Below, piece by piece: positions 26,685-36,711 of a DNA stretch of 64,000 nucleotides. The number at the start of each line of letters is the position of its first letter. The first letter of the stretch is position 1. The notes beneath the pieces were generated by a model, which had not been told where the DNA came from, did no database searches, and was given only the letters and a program-made list of their open reading frames with translations. This DNA comes from Candidatus Abyssobacteria bacterium SURF_5 (GTDB taxonomy: Bacteria > Abyssobacteria > SURF-5): assembly GCA_003598085.1 (NCBI GenBank), contig QZKU01000045.1:21792-85791 (forward strand), read 5' to 3'. The position numbers and the translations under genes are program-made.

Positions 26685-27980
26685 TCATGGCTGCTGTACC
26701 GCCGTCCCCAAGGCCACGCCGCTCACTTCGTCAATTTCCTCGATCTGAACCGGCAAAATCTCGTTGATATAGTCGCCGCCTGCCTCCAACCTCACCCGCA
26801 TATAGTTGGGGGTCAGGCCCCGGCAGAATCCGCCGCGCCGGTCATACGCCTCAATCAGCACCGGCAGCGTCTTCCCCATGAATCGGCGTTTATAGCGAGC
26901 GGCAGTATCATTTCCCACCCGGATCAGACGGCGGGCGCGCTCGCTCGTCACGTTCGAAGGGACCTGCGGCCGAAATGAGGCAGCGCTCGTGCCGGGCCGA
27001 TTCGAATACCTGAACACGTGGATCTTCACAAATCCGACCCTTTCCACAGCTTCACACGTCTGCCGGAAATCCTCTTCGCTCTCGCCCGGAAAACCAACAA
27101 TAATATCTGTTGTCAAGCCGATATCGGGAAGTTTCTCCTTGATCCGGCTGATTCTCTCCGCATAAAACCCGGCTGCGTACCTGCGATTCATCTTCTGTAG
27201 TATCCTGTCACTACCGCTTTGCAGGGGCAGGTGGAGGTGGCGGCACAGCTTTTTCGAGCCGGCCATAAACTCAATCAGCTCATCCGTAACTTCATTGATC
27301 TCAATCGAGCTCAGTCTGATACGGTCTATCCTGCATTTCACCTCGATCTGCGACAGGAGAGCAACCAATGGGATTGGCTCTCGCATCGCGCCTGCTTCAC
27401 CGGCTTGCCGCCCATAAAACCCGAGGTGGATGCCGCTGAGAACGACCTCCCTGTATCCTTGCCCCGAAAGCTCGTTTATCGTCGCCAGAACCTCTTCCGG
27501 CTCTCGGCTCCATAATGTAGGGCGCACGAATGGGATGATACAGTACGAGCAAAAGCACGTGCAGCCGTCCTGTATCTTCAAAAATGCTCGCGTATGCTCC
27601 GCAAAAAAGGACTGGCGCACTTCCCGAAGGATTCCGCCATTGATCAAGTTGCGCCCGCGCAAAAATTCAGCCAGCGCGCCCGGACTATCGGGAGAAAATA
27701 CAAAATCCGCGCTCGGCGGCGCATTTGAGGATCGGACCCGATTGACAAAACAGCCGGTCAGGCCAATGAGCGCGCCCGGATTCTCCCGCCGAATCTTGCG
27801 CAGAGCCTTTCGGAATTTTGCGTCCGCGCCGCCAGTAACCGTGCAGCTGTTGACGATGACCAGATCACACTGCTCCGTCTCGGATTCCGCCAATCCCCAC
27901 GAAACCAGTGTCTCGCGAAGAACCTGTGAATCGCATTGATTCACTTTACAGCCGAATGTGAGGATGCGAAAGGAAGACAC
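26685..27980 (-). CDS. mtaB: tRNA t6A37 methylthiotransferase
   Basis: Radical-SAM enzyme that converts t6A to ms2t6A at position 37 of tRNAs. 431 residues: N-terminal UPF0004 domain with its cluster cysteines (FGCKVNQCD...), radical-SAM core with CTCFCSYC (CxxxCxxC), and a C-terminal TRAM domain. Starts with GTG directly after the rsmE stop. MtaB fits better than MiaB or RimO because of the FGCKVNQ N-terminus. Confidence 0.93.
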   Translation of the reverse strand: MSSFRILTFGCKVNQCDSQVLRETLVSWGLAESETEQCDLVIVNSCTVTGGADAKFRKALRKIRRENPGALIGLTGCFVNRVRSSNAPPSADFVFSPDSPGALAEFLRGRNLINGGILREVRQSFFAEHTRAFLKIQDGCTCFCSYCIIPFVRPTLWSREPEEVLATINELSGQGYREVVLSGIHLGFYGRQAGEAGAMREPIPLVALLSQIEVKCRIDRIRLSSIEINEVTDELIEFMAGSKKLCRHLHLPLQSGSDRILQKMNRRYAAGFYAERISRIKEKLPDIGLTTDIIVGFPGESEEDFRQTCEAVERVGFVKIHVFRYSNRPGTSAASFRPQVPSNVTSERARRLIRVGNDTAARYKRRFMGKTLPVLIEAYDRRGGFCRGLTPNYMRVRLEAGGDYINEILPVQIEEIDEVSGVALGTAVQQP

Positions 27981-28724
27981 CTACAGTTCCCCTAATTCAT
28001 AAAGCACAAGCGCCGCGGCAACAATGGCGGCGGTTTCGGTCCGCAGTATATTCTGGCCCAAAGAAAATTCCCGCGCCCCATTTCGCGCCAGCAGAGCCAA
28101 CTCGTCTTCGGAGAATCCGCCCTCGGGTCCTATAAAGACGCTTATCGGGGCCGCCGCGGGCGCCGCCGACAAAACGTTTTGAAGACGCTTATCCTTCACG
28201 TTTTCGCTGGCCGCCAGGCAGATACTCCCCTCACTCAAGTCCGTTAGCGCTTCTTTGATATTCTTAGCCGCCCTTATCCAGGGAATACATCGGCGCCCGC
28301 ACTGCTTTGCGGCGGCCTCTGCAATCGATTCCAGCCGCTGCAGACGCCTCTGCAGGCGCTCATACGCGTCCGTGTACGGAGAACGCGCCATCGAAACAAA
28401 CGTGATTCCGCCCACTCCCAGTTCGGTCAGCTTTTGCACGATCAGGTCTGATTTCGGGAGGCGGGGGATACCTTGCACAACGCTTACGCGCGCTTGCTCG
28501 GGAATGCACGGGGGCATCTCATCCAGGGCGACCAGGACTGCCTTGGCGGAAACTTTTCTTATGGTGCCGGAATAGAGTTGCTGCGTCTCGTCAACCAGTT
28601 TGATCCGGCTTCCCTTTTTCAGACGAAGCACCTGGGAGATGTGCCGTGCATCCTGTCCCTCGATGGTCACCATGCGGCTCTTATCGATCCGGGACTGCTT
28701 GATGAAAAACTGATGGGTCGTCAT
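27981..28724 (-). CDS. rsmE: 16S rRNA (uracil1498-N3)-methyltransferase
   Basis: SPOUT methyltransferase, 247 residues, with SAM-binding knot motifs FIGPEGGFS and LGQNILRTETA. It has an N-terminal PUA-like domain. It abuts mtaB and follows dnaJ after 26 nt, a common bacterial order (dnaJ-rsmE-mtaB). Confidence 0.95.
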   Translation of the reverse strand: MTTHQFFIKQSRIDKSRMVTIEGQDARHISQVLRLKKGSRIKLVDETQQLYSGTIRKVSAKAVLVALDEMPPCIPEQARVSVVQGIPRLPKSDLIVQKLTELGVGGITFVSMARSPYTDAYERLQRRLQRLESIAEAAAKQCGRRCIPWIRAAKNIKEALTDLSEGSICLAASENVKDKRLQNVLSAAPAAAPISVFIGPEGGFSEDELALLARNGAREFSLGQNILRTETAAIVAAALVLYELGEL

Positions 28725-28750
28725 CAGGCTGCACGCATCCCTGCGGGTTA

Positions 28751-29854
28751 TCAGGTGCCGAAGACTTCCTTGAATTTGTCAAGGAATTTCTTAGTGAGAG
28801 GCTGAGTTTCTTCGCCGCTGATTTTGGCGAATTCCTCGAGGAGTTCTCGCTGGCGATCGTTCAGCTTTGTCGGAGTCTCGATAACCGCCCTGACAAAAAG
28901 GTCGCCCCGCCCATGACTGCGAAGGCCGGGCATCCCTTTGCCCTTTACTCGAAAAATGTGGTGGGATTGCGTGCCTTTCGGAATCTTCAGTGAAATCTTG
29001 CCGTCCAGAGTGGGTACCCGAATCTCGGCTCCGAGGGCGGCCTGAGGAAAGGAAACGGGAACTTCACAAATCAAATTATCGCCTTCACGCTTGAAAAAGT
29101 CATGTTCGCGCACATTTATCATGAGATAAAGGTCGCCATTGGGACCGCCTCTTGCGCCGGCCTCTCCTTCTCCGCGATACCGGATGCGGGAACCGTTATC
29201 GACTCCCGCCGGAACCGTTATCCGCAGCTTCCGCGTGGTCCGAATGCGGCCTTCTCCCTTGCACTTTCTACACGGATTCTCGAGGACCGCCCCCGCGCCC
29301 ATACACCTGTGGCATGTGCGCGTTATGCTGAAAAATCCCTGCGTCTGCCTGACGCGGCCCGCGCCCCTGCACACCGGACAAACCGCTTGGCCGCTCCCAG
29401 GCTCGGCGCCCGTGCCCCCGCAGATGTCGCAATTGTCCAGGCGGGGAATCGATATCTCGCGCTCGAATCCTTCAAAGGCCTCTTCCAGCGTGAGGTCCAG
29501 GTTATATACAATGTCGTCTCCCTTTTGAACCCGACTGCGGCGGGTATCGGTACGAGCGCCGAAGAAGTCCTCGAAAATGTCGCCGAAGATATCGCCGAAC
29601 GACCCAAAACCAAAATCGTTCATTCCTGCCCCAACGCCGGCATGTCCGAATTGGTCATAGTTCGCCCGTTTCTCCGGGTCAGTCAGAACGGCATACGCTT
29701 CCGCAATCTCCTTGAATTTCTCCTCGGACTCCTTATCTCCCTGCGTTCGGTCAGGATGATGCTTCATCGCCAGCCTGCGATATGCTTTGCGAATATCATC
29801 CTCGGTCGCTCCCCGCGGGATGCCGAGCACCTCGTAATAATCCCGTTTTCCCAT
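28751..29854 (-). CDS. dnaJ: Chaperone DnaJ
   Basis: Co-chaperone that stimulates DnaK ATPase. 367 residues: J domain with HPD, a Gly/Phe-rich region (about 75-105), a zinc domain with four CxxCxGxG-type repeats ([32 protein letters not shown]) and two C-terminal substrate-binding domains. ATG 29854 gives the standard [11 protein letters not shown] start; an upstream in-frame start at 29890 is unlikely. In the hrcA-grpE-dnaK-dnaJ operon. Confidence 0.96.
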   Translation of the reverse strand: MGKRDYYEVLGIPRGATEDDIRKAYRRLAMKHHPDRTQGDKESEEKFKEIAEAYAVLTDPEKRANYDQFGHAGVGAGMNDFGFGSFGDIFGDIFEDFFGARTDTRRSRVQKGDDIVYNLDLTLEEAFEGFEREISIPRLDNCDICGGTGAEPGSGQAVCPVCRGAGRVRQTQGFFSITRTCHRCMGAGAVLENPCRKCKGEGRIRTTRKLRITVPAGVDNGSRIRYRGEGEAGARGGPNGDLYLMINVREHDFFKREGDNLICEVPVSFPQAALGAEIRVPTLDGKISLKIPKGTQSHHIFRVKGKGMPGLRSHGRGDLFVRAVIETPTKLNDRQRELLEEFAKISGEETQPLTKKFLDKFKEVFGT

Positions 29855-29917
29855 AGCTCTTGAGCTTAAGCAAGAGGACCATCTTTGCAAGACGGCCCTC
29901 TCAGTGCAATGCTGTTC

Positions 29918-31822
29918 TTATTTGTTTTCTTCTTCCCCGGAAACCTCGTAATCAGCATCTGTCGCGTCTTCGGAAGGGCCTTCCTGATTCGCTTCTCCCG
30001 CCTGCGCTCCCGCCTGGGCCTGGCCCGCCTGCTGGTAAAGGCGCTCGGCAAATTGATGAGAGACCCGCGTCAGCTCTTCGATCGCCCTCTCGATCGCGGC
30101 GGTATCTTCTCCGGCCATCGCCTGCCGCACCTTCTCGATCGCTTCGTTCGTCTGCTTCCGCTCGTCATCCGTCACGCGGTCAGCCAGGTCCTTCATCGTC
30201 TTCTCGGTGGAATAAATGAGCGAGTCGGCATGGTTGCGCACCTCGGCAAGCTTCCGCTTCCGCTTGTCCTCTTCTTGATGGGCATCCGCCTCCTGTACCA
30301 ATCGATCTATCTCCTGCTCCGAAAGTCCGCCGGACGCCTCAATGCGTATCTTCTGCTCTTTCCCGGTGCCCAGGTCCTTCGCCGAAACATGCACGATGCC
30401 GTTAGCGTCGATATCGAACGTTACCTCTATCTGCGGAACGCCGCGCGGGGCCGGCGGTATCCCGACCAGGTCGAACCGGCCCAATGTCCGGTTGTTCGCC
30501 GCCATCTCGCGCTCGCCCTGCAGTACATGAATGCTCACAGCGGTCTGCCCATCGGCCGCGGTGGAAAATATCTGGCTTTTCCTCGTGGGAATCGTGGTGT
30601 TCTTCTGAATCAGCTTCGTGCAGATGCCTCCGAGTGTCTCGATCCCCAGCGACAGCGGCGTTACGTCGAGCAGCAATACGTCCTTCACCTCGCCGGACAG
30701 CACCCCCGCCTGTATCGCAGCGCCGATCGCAACCACTTCGTCTGGGTTGACCCCTTTGTGCGGCTCTTTGCCGAACAGGTTTCTCACCAGGTTCTGAACG
30801 GCAGGCATGCGCGTCTGCCCGCCCACGAGGATCACCTCATCGATATCTTCAGCCTGCAGCTTCGCATCTTTGAGCGCTGTCAGGCACGGCCTCTTTGTGC
30901 GCTCGATCAGATCGTCTACAAGCTGTTCGAGTTTCGATCGTGTCAGCGTCGTACTCAGGTGCTTCGGACCCGCGGCATCGGCCGTTATGAAGGGAAGATT
31001 GATTTCCGTCGTTTGCGACGTGGATAATTCGCATTTTGCCTTTTCCGCCGCCTCTTTCAGGCGCTGCAGGGCCATCCGATCACTGCGCAGGTCGATGCCT
31101 TGTTCTCTCTTGAATTCATCCGCGAGCCAGTCGATAACGCGCTGATCAAAGTCGTCACCGCCGAGATGGGTATCGCCATTGGTGGATTTTACCTCAAAGA
31201 CGCCCTCACCCAGTTCAAGAATGGAGATATCAAAAGTTCCCCCGCCAAGATCGTACACCGCGATCTTTTCATCCTTCTTCTTGTCAAGTCCATATGCAAG
31301 GGAGGCCGCTGTTGGCTCATTGATGATGCGCAAGACCTCGAGACCCGCGATTCTGCCCGCGTCCTTTGTCGCCTGACGCTGTGAATCATTGAAATAGGCC
31401 GGCACCGTTATGACCGCTTGCGAAATTTTCTCTCCCGTATAATCTTCAGCGGTTTCCCTCATCTTTTGAAGAATCACCGCCGATATCTCCGGCGGCGTAA
31501 AGGACCTGCCGCCCGCTTCCACCACCACATTGTCGCCTTCACCGCTGCGTACTTTATACGGGACCAGCTTTTCCTCAGCGAGGACCTCATTGTGCCTGCG
31601 TCCCATGAAACGCTTGATGGAGAAGATCGTGTTCTCCGGATTCGTGATCGCCTGCCGCTTCGCAACCGTACCCACCAGGCGCTCCCCGGTCTTCGCGAAA
31701 GCGACAACCGAAGGCGTTGTGCGTCCTCCCTCAGCATTCGGAATGACCGTCGGCTCGCCCCCTTCCATAATGGCGACACATGAATTCGTGGTACCCAGGT
31801 CAATGCCTATGACTTTTGCCAT
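29918..31822 (-). CDS. dnaK: Chaperone DnaK (Hsp70)
   Basis: 634-residue Hsp70. N-terminal ATPase domain ([14 protein letters not shown]), linker with [13 protein letters not shown], substrate-binding domain and an acidic C-terminus ending EEENK. It lies 116 nt after grpE, preceded by GTGGAGG. Controlled by HrcA through the CIRCE element upstream of hrcA. Confidence 0.97.
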   Translation of the reverse strand: MAKVIGIDLGTTNSCVAIMEGGEPTVIPNAEGGRTTPSVVAFAKTGERLVGTVAKRQAITNPENTIFSIKRFMGRRHNEVLAEEKLVPYKVRSGEGDNVVVEAGGRSFTPPEISAVILQKMRETAEDYTGEKISQAVITVPAYFNDSQRQATKDAGRIAGLEVLRIINEPTAASLAYGLDKKKDEKIAVYDLGGGTFDISILELGEGVFEVKSTNGDTHLGGDDFDQRVIDWLADEFKREQGIDLRSDRMALQRLKEAAEKAKCELSTSQTTEINLPFITADAAGPKHLSTTLTRSKLEQLVDDLIERTKRPCLTALKDAKLQAEDIDEVILVGGQTRMPAVQNLVRNLFGKEPHKGVNPDEVVAIGAAIQAGVLSGEVKDVLLLDVTPLSLGIETLGGICTKLIQKNTTIPTRKSQIFSTAADGQTAVSIHVLQGEREMAANNRTLGRFDLVGIPPAPRGVPQIEVTFDIDANGIVHVSAKDLGTGKEQKIRIEASGGLSEQEIDRLVQEADAHQEEDKRKRKLAEVRNHADSLIYSTEKTMKDLADRVTDDERKQTNEAIEKVRQAMAGEDTAAIERAIEELTRVSHQFAERLYQQAGQAQAGAQAGEANQEGPSEDATDADYEVSGEEENK

Positions 31823-31938
31823 TGATTATAATGCCTCCACGTTCTCTGGTGTTTTTGTGCTGATTTGCTGTTTCGAAGTCCGCAAAACACACCCATCCCG
31901 CGCTTTGGCAGCGGGGAATGACTTCATAAGGGCAAGCC

Positions 31939-32556
31939 CTAAGAATCGCCCACCTGTTCATGCGTGCCCACTGTCACCTGTGCCGGCCGAAGTACCTTGT
32001 CGTGCAGATAATACCCTTTACGGATTTCATCCACCACGACTCCTTCGGGGGCATCGGGCGCGTGAACACGAATAAGAGCGTCATGTTTGTTGGGATCAAA
32101 CGGCGCACCGACGCTCTCCACAGGCTTCACTCCCAACCTTCCCAAAGTCTCGCGCAATTGAGCCAGAACCAGTTCGATACCCTCGCGAAGCTGGAAATTC
32201 GAATCGCCATGCTTTCTTGCTGAATCGACGGCGCGTTCCAGGTTATCGACAACGGGAAGAATTTCGCGGAGAACATTCTCCGCCCCATATTTGATCAGGC
32301 TGGCCTGCTCCTTTTGAATCCGCTTGCGATAATTGTCGAAGTCCGCCTGCGTGCGCAATAGACGATCGTAATATTCTTCCTTTTCCTGAGCGATTTTCGC
32401 GACTTCCTCCGGAGTCATCCCCATCGTCTCGACCTTTGCCGGTTCAGAAGACTGCAACTCCTCGGGCGCACCTTCGGCCCCAACTGCCGGCTCTTCTTCT
32501 TGTTCTCTCTCGATATGGGCCCCCTGATCTTCGGGAAAGGTATCCTTATTTTTCAT
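31939..32556 (-). CDS. grpE: Nucleotide exchange factor GrpE
   Basis: 205 residues: acidic N-terminus (1-60), long coiled coil (about 65-130) and the C-terminal beta domain with GVVVDEIRKGYYLHDKVLRPAQVTV-type ending. Drives ADP/ATP exchange on DnaK. It begins six bases after the hrcA stop and has GGAGG at about 11 nt. Confidence 0.96.
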   Translation of the reverse strand: MKNKDTFPEDQGAHIEREQEEEPAVGAEGAPEELQSSEPAKVETMGMTPEEVAKIAQEKEEYYDRLLRTQADFDNYRKRIQKEQASLIKYGAENVLREILPVVDNLERAVDSARKHGDSNFQLREGIELVLAQLRETLGRLGVKPVESVGAPFDPNKHDALIRVHAPDAPEGVVVDEIRKGYYLHDKVLRPAQVTVGTHEQVGDS

Positions 32557-32562
32557 CTATTA

Positions 32563-33624
32563 TCAGCCTCCACTCAAAACCGTCAAAATGTGGCCGAGCT
32601 TGTCGGCGACAACGGCCACGAGCGAGGACGCCCGCGCATAATGCATTCGGGTCGGCCCGATCACTCCAATTGCGCCCATCGTTCGTCCCCCAATGTGATA
32701 GGGCGACGCAATAACGCTGCAACTCGTGATACCGTCGACCGGATTCTCTCTCCCGATGCGGATATACACTCCAGGTGTCATCTCCCCGCACAAAAACGTC
32801 TCGAAAAGCTCGTTCAATTGCTTCTTTTCGTCCAGCACCTTTAATAATGGCCTCAGGCGCTCGACATCCTGAAATTCCGGCTGCGAAAAAATGTTCTCCA
32901 TTCCGACCAGAAATACCTCCCTCGGTGTCTCGTCGAAAAAAAGGCCCGCCATCACTTCAATCGCCAGTTGGCTGAGCAGATAATCCTCGCTCGCGCTACT
33001 GAGCTTGTGGTACGACTCCAGATGCGAGCGCGCGCCTGCAAACGATAAAGAACAAAACTCACGGTTGAGATAAGCCGAAAGCTTCTCGATTTCTTCGTCA
33101 GCCAATCTGGCGGGTCGCGAAAAAACCCTCTTTCGCACCTCGCCGAGATTGGTCACCAAAATCGTCAATATCTTTTCCGAGGTCAAAGAGACAATCTCTA
33201 CATGCCTTATCGTCTCCGTCTCCACCTTCGGGGTCTGGACCACTGCCGTGTACTGCGTGAGGAACGAAAGAAGGCGGCACGCCAATCCCATTAGCTCCTC
33301 AAGCCCGACAACTCCGGGCCCTAAAGATTCCTCAATGCGCAAAAGCTCGTCAAGTGCCAACTCGTAAATGTCCATCAGGTCATCTACATAAACCCGATAA
33401 CCCACATCCGTCGGAACTCGCCCCGCCGAGGTATGCGGCTGGCGGACGTAACCTTGCTCCTCAAGGTCCGCCATCACGTTCCGGATGGACGCCGGACTCA
33501 GCTTGAATCCCATCTTTTTCGCCACCGTGCGCGACCCGACAGCAGAAGCTGTCATAATATGCGTGGTTACAACAGCTTGTAAAACATCCTTCTGCCGATC
33601 GTTCAGGGACGCATCCTGCTTCAT
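32563..33624 (-). CDS. hrcA: Heat-inducible transcription repressor HrcA
   Basis: 353-residue repressor with an N-terminal winged helix (about 1-75; MTASAVGSRTVAKK) and a C-terminal GAF-like dimerisation/GroE-sensing domain. It binds the CIRCE element at 33644-33670 just upstream and so represses its own operon; GroEL is the usual thermometer. First gene of hrcA-grpE-dnaK-dnaJ. Confidence 0.96.
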   Translation of the reverse strand: MKQDASLNDRQKDVLQAVVTTHIMTASAVGSRTVAKKMGFKLSPASIRNVMADLEEQGYVRQPHTSAGRVPTDVGYRVYVDDLMDIYELALDELLRIEESLGPGVVGLEELMGLACRLLSFLTQYTAVVQTPKVETETIRHVEIVSLTSEKILTILVTNLGEVRKRVFSRPARLADEEIEKLSAYLNREFCSLSFAGARSHLESYHKLSSASEDYLLSQLAIEVMAGLFFDETPREVFLVGMENIFSQPEFQDVERLRPLLKVLDEKKQLNELFETFLCGEMTPGVYIRIGRENPVDGITSCSVIASPYHIGGRTMGAIGVIGPTRMHYARASSLVAVVADKLGHILTVLSGG

Positions 33625-33643
33625 TTCTTTTACGCTCTCATGT

Positions 33644-33670
33644 TTGGCACTCGATTGTAAAGAGTGCTAA
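33644..33670 (-). promoter_or_regulatory. CIRCE operator
   Basis: On the minus strand TTAGCACTC, 9-nt spacer, GAGTGCCAA: 9-bp inverted repeat with one change from the canonical GAGTGCTAA. It lies 20 nt before hrcA and just downstream of the promoter, so bound HrcA would block transcription. Confidence 0.93.
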
Positions 33671-33682
33671 TCCACAACGAAG

Positions 33683-33710
33683 TTTATCAAAATTCTCCCG
33701 CCGTTGTCAA
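33683..33710 (-). promoter_or_regulatory. Promoter of the hrcA operon
   Basis: Minus strand TTGACA (33705-33710), 16-nt spacer, GATAAA (33683-33688). Predicted start near 33676, right before CIRCE. This is a sigma-70-type promoter, not sigma-32. Confidence 0.6.
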
Positions 33711-33922
33711 GTTCGCCCTTTACCCTAATCAGCATACAATATTGTTATCCGCTCCGCATAAAAGGTTCCTTCTCGTTGATTACAGCATCGACATAATCTC
33801 GTTCTATCACTTTATCTCACAAAGATTTACAAATTGAACTGGCGCCAGCTTGAAAAAGGGCACAGATCTTGCTCATCCTTCCGGGACGGCTGGAATTGGA
33901 ACTTGCGGCAAAGGAAGATAAC

Positions 33923-34717
33923 ATGCATATTATTTTAGTATTTCAAAAACTTGCGTATTTCTGCTCGACATTCTATGCGGGCAAACCCGCTGATGCGGCA
34001 AAGAAAAGAAGGCGAACCACGCGCGATTTTATCGAAAACACAGCGTCCGACCAAAGAAGACTCTGGATCATGTACATATGCGCCGGCCTCTTTATCGTGG
34101 GCACGGCCGCTTTTTCGATATCCTCCATCCTTGGCACCCGGGAAATGAAGGGATTGGATGCCGATCAACCATCCGTTTCTGCCCCGGCCGAACCGACTCC
34201 TGAAGAGACAAACCAGAAGAAAAGCGCCCTCTCTGTTCCGAAAACACATATTCAGAAAATGACCAGTGCGTGGACGGGGGCCGAAGCGGAAGCGGCAATA
34301 GAACCGGCGCCCTTCACGACCTCAACCACCAATATGAAGTCAAGGCTGATAACGCGGCCAGAGATAACACCGCTGACTGGCGAGATCGAAGCCTTGCTCA
34401 TGATGTTTCAAGGCGCATGTGAAAACGAGGATAAAGAGGCGCTTGTGGCTCTGATCGACGACCAGGATCAGGATTTTCATTCCCGCTATATCCGGACCGC
34501 CGAAAGGTTGTTCCGTCGGTTTAATGGAATAGACGTCTCTTTCTCGGATATCGAGGTTACCCCATTGAACGAAGACGAGATCCTCGTCAATTTGCACGTC
34601 CGCGTTGAGGGCGAATTCTCCATCACCGGCAAGTGGATGGTTCTCAAAAATTCAGACCAGAGCTTTACCCTGCGAAAACCGAATGGGTCGAACTGGAGGC
34701 TGTGCTCTATAAATTAG
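33923..34717 (+). CDS. Uncharacterised single-pass membrane protein
   Basis: 264 residues from ATG 33923 (AAGGAAG about 6 nt upstream). About 50 cytoplasmic residues including a basic patch (KKRRR), one membrane helix (about 50-72), a Pro/Ala/Thr-rich linker (about 80-155), then a C-terminal globular domain of about 105 residues that looks NTF2/SnoaL-like (alternating strands ending NGSNWRLCSIN). No family was recognised. It diverges from hrcA and stands alone. Confidence 0.7.
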   Translation: MHIILVFQKLAYFCSTFYAGKPADAAKKRRRTTRDFIENTASDQRRLWIMYICAGLFIVGTAAFSISSILGTREMKGLDADQPSVSAPAEPTPEETNQKKSALSVPKTHIQKMTSAWTGAEAEAAIEPAPFTTSTTNMKSRLITRPEITPLTGEIEALLMMFQGACENEDKEALVALIDDQDQDFHSRYIRTAERLFRRFNGIDVSFSDIEVTPLNEDEILVNLHVRVEGEFSITGKWMVLKNSDQSFTLRKPNGSNWRLCSIN

Positions 34718-34882
34718 TTCCTGCCACCGACCTGCACCAAGCCTTCCACATCATTTCTTCATTCCACATAAATCTTCTTGGCATTACCGCGCCGTTTGGG
34801 GAGCCGCCGCCGGAAAGCCGTCTTCAATTTTCCCGGTTGTTAAACTTTGAATGATTCGGCTCGAGTCTTAAGGAAGGATGAC

Positions 34883-35698
34883 TTAATTGCAGGCGCCGGC
34901 TCTTTCAGAAGTCTCGTCGGCAACGCGATAATATGAATCTTCAAACAATCTTCTCCCGCCTTCATTGAAGATTCTGAACTTGACGAGCCGCATTTTCTGC
35001 AGCCGGAATTTCAACGAGGTGATCACGCAGCCAAACCCGTACTTGATGCTGCGTGAAAAGTTGATGCTGGAGGCCTCCGGAAAATATTTGGTCGGACAGG
35101 AAATCTCTCCGATCTTGAATTTCCAGAAGATAACCTGCGCAAGCATCTCATTATCGAAAAGGAAATCGTCCGAATTCTCCAGGAGCGGGAGCGATTCGAG
35201 CACCTTCCTCGAAAAGGCGCGATAGCCGGTATGGTACTCGGAAAGCTTGAAAAAAAGCATTAGATTCTCAAACAGCGTGAGACAGCGATTGAAAATATAT
35301 TTGTAAGGCGGCATCCCACCCTTGAGTGCCCCGACCCCGAGAATACGGGAGGCTATTACCACGTCGTATTCTTGCGCGGCTATGAGAGAAGCCATAGCGG
35401 TTATTAGCTTCGGCGAGTACTGGTAATCCGGATGAAGCATCACGACGATGTCGGCTCCCGTCTTGAGCGCCTCGCGGTAGCAGGTCTTCTGGTTACGGCC
35501 ATAGCCGAAATTGCGCTCGTGAATAAATGTCTTTATCCCAAGCTGCCGCGAAAGTTCGATCGTCTCGTCGTGACTGCCGTCATCGACCAGCAGGATCTCA
35601 TCGACGATCTGCTTCGGAACCTCGTCGTATGTCTTCTTCAATGTCTTTGCCGCATTGTAGGCGGGCATTACAACAACGATCTTGTGCCCCTCGAGCAT
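34883..35698 (-). CDS. Family 2 glycosyltransferase
   Basis: 271 residues, GT-A fold with [23 protein letters not shown] and the acceptor-site DPxYQYSP (HPDYQYSP). Similar to polyprenyl-phosphate mannosyl/glucosyltransferases (DPM1-like), though no C-terminal membrane helices are present. Last of a run of four genes including gshA and a sugar isomerase. Confidence 0.85.
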   Translation of the reverse strand: MLEGHKIVVVMPAYNAAKTLKKTYDEVPKQIVDEILLVDDGSHDETIELSRQLGIKTFIHERNFGYGRNQKTCYREALKTGADIVVMLHPDYQYSPKLITAMASLIAAQEYDVVIASRILGVGALKGGMPPYKYIFNRCLTLFENLMLFFKLSEYHTGYRAFSRKVLESLPLLENSDDFLFDNEMLAQVIFWKFKIGEISCPTKYFPEASSINFSRSIKYGFGCVITSLKFRLQKMRLVKFRIFNEGGRRLFEDSYYRVADETSERAGACN

Positions 35699-35852
35699 GA
35701 CAAAAATCTTTCTCTCACCATGCCTTTTTTCAATTTAGTTCATGCTATCAAAAAAAGAGGAAAATAGCAATCCAAACGGGCATGCGGCAAGCCCTTGCGG
35801 CGCCGGTATTGGCGGCTCCGGCAGGCACTCGTTCGTGTTTCCGCCTTGCTTC

Positions 35853-36683
35853 TCAGCGGAAGGCTGACAGCAGGTCGCCCTTCATCAGGTAGTCCAGACT
35901 CGTCCCGAATTTGTCGGACGTCATCTCGAGGGTGAGGCGGGGGAAAATGCGTCGCTCCGATAACTTCCTGAAGACTTCGGAAAAACGTATGTGTCCTGCT
36001 CCTAAAGCCAGGTGCTCGTCGTCTTCTCCAAGATTGTCGTTCAAGTGCATCTCGATGATATCGCTTCCCAGGGATTCCAGCCACTGATCGAGTGTAACCG
36101 AGCTGTAAACGTTGAAATGGCCGATGTCGAAGCAGAATTTGATCGCATTGGAGGCGAGCCCGCCTTTCAATGTGACCATAAATTTCGGGGTGGGAAGGAA
36201 CATGTTCTCAAGTTGGATCGTGATCTGCAGCTGCTCGGCAAGATCCACGATAGGGGCCCACGTGCGCACACTGCTTTCGAGCCATTTATCCAGTGCGCTC
36301 TCGGGCAGCAGCGGATTGATTCCCAGATGGAGCACGAGATTCTTTGCACCGAGCGCCTGGCAAATCGCCAGCGTCTTGAAAAAGCAGTGCTGCGTGTAAT
36401 CCCGGATTACTACGTCCAGACTGCCCGGGTTCAGGTCGTGCACCGGACCGTGCACCGAAACATCTATACCGGCCTCGCGCAGTTGGCGCCCGATTACAGT
36501 AACCTTATCCTTCGGCCAGCTGCAGATCCAGTTCGTATCATACAGCATCACTTCCACCCCGAGTCCACGCGCCTGAAGGAACGGTATCCGGCGGAGCACC
36601 ATTCGCAGAGGAAGGGCCACGGCGACTTTCAGCATGCTCTCCTTCCAAATATCCGGAAGCTTCTTTTCTTTCCTTTCCCGCAT
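35853..36683 (-). CDS. Sugar phosphate isomerase/epimerase family protein (TIM barrel)
   Basis: 276-residue xylose-isomerase-like TIM barrel (AP_endonuc_2 family). Metal/active-site motifs: LVLHLGINP, LENMFLPTP, FDIGHFNVY and EMHLNDN. Good ribosome binding site (GGAGGAG) at about 7 nt. It lies 28 nt downstream of gshA. Substrate unknown; an endonuclease role is less likely because the family is mostly sugar isomerases. Confidence 0.8.
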   Translation of the reverse strand: MRERKEKKLPDIWKESMLKVAVALPLRMVLRRIPFLQARGLGVEVMLYDTNWICSWPKDKVTVIGRQLREAGIDVSVHGPVHDLNPGSLDVVIRDYTQHCFFKTLAICQALGAKNLVLHLGINPLLPESALDKWLESSVRTWAPIVDLAEQLQITIQLENMFLPTPKFMVTLKGGLASNAIKFCFDIGHFNVYSSVTLDQWLESLGSDIIEMHLNDNLGEDDEHLALGAGHIRFSEVFRKLSERRIFPRLTLEMTSDKFGTSLDYLMKGDLLSAFR

Positions 36684-36711
36684 ACACCGCTCCTCCTTCA
36701 GGAGGAAAGCC

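Noticed and set aside
29885-31027. 380-codon open frame opposite dnaK
   Set aside because: Same reason; dnaK is certain and this frame is its shadow.
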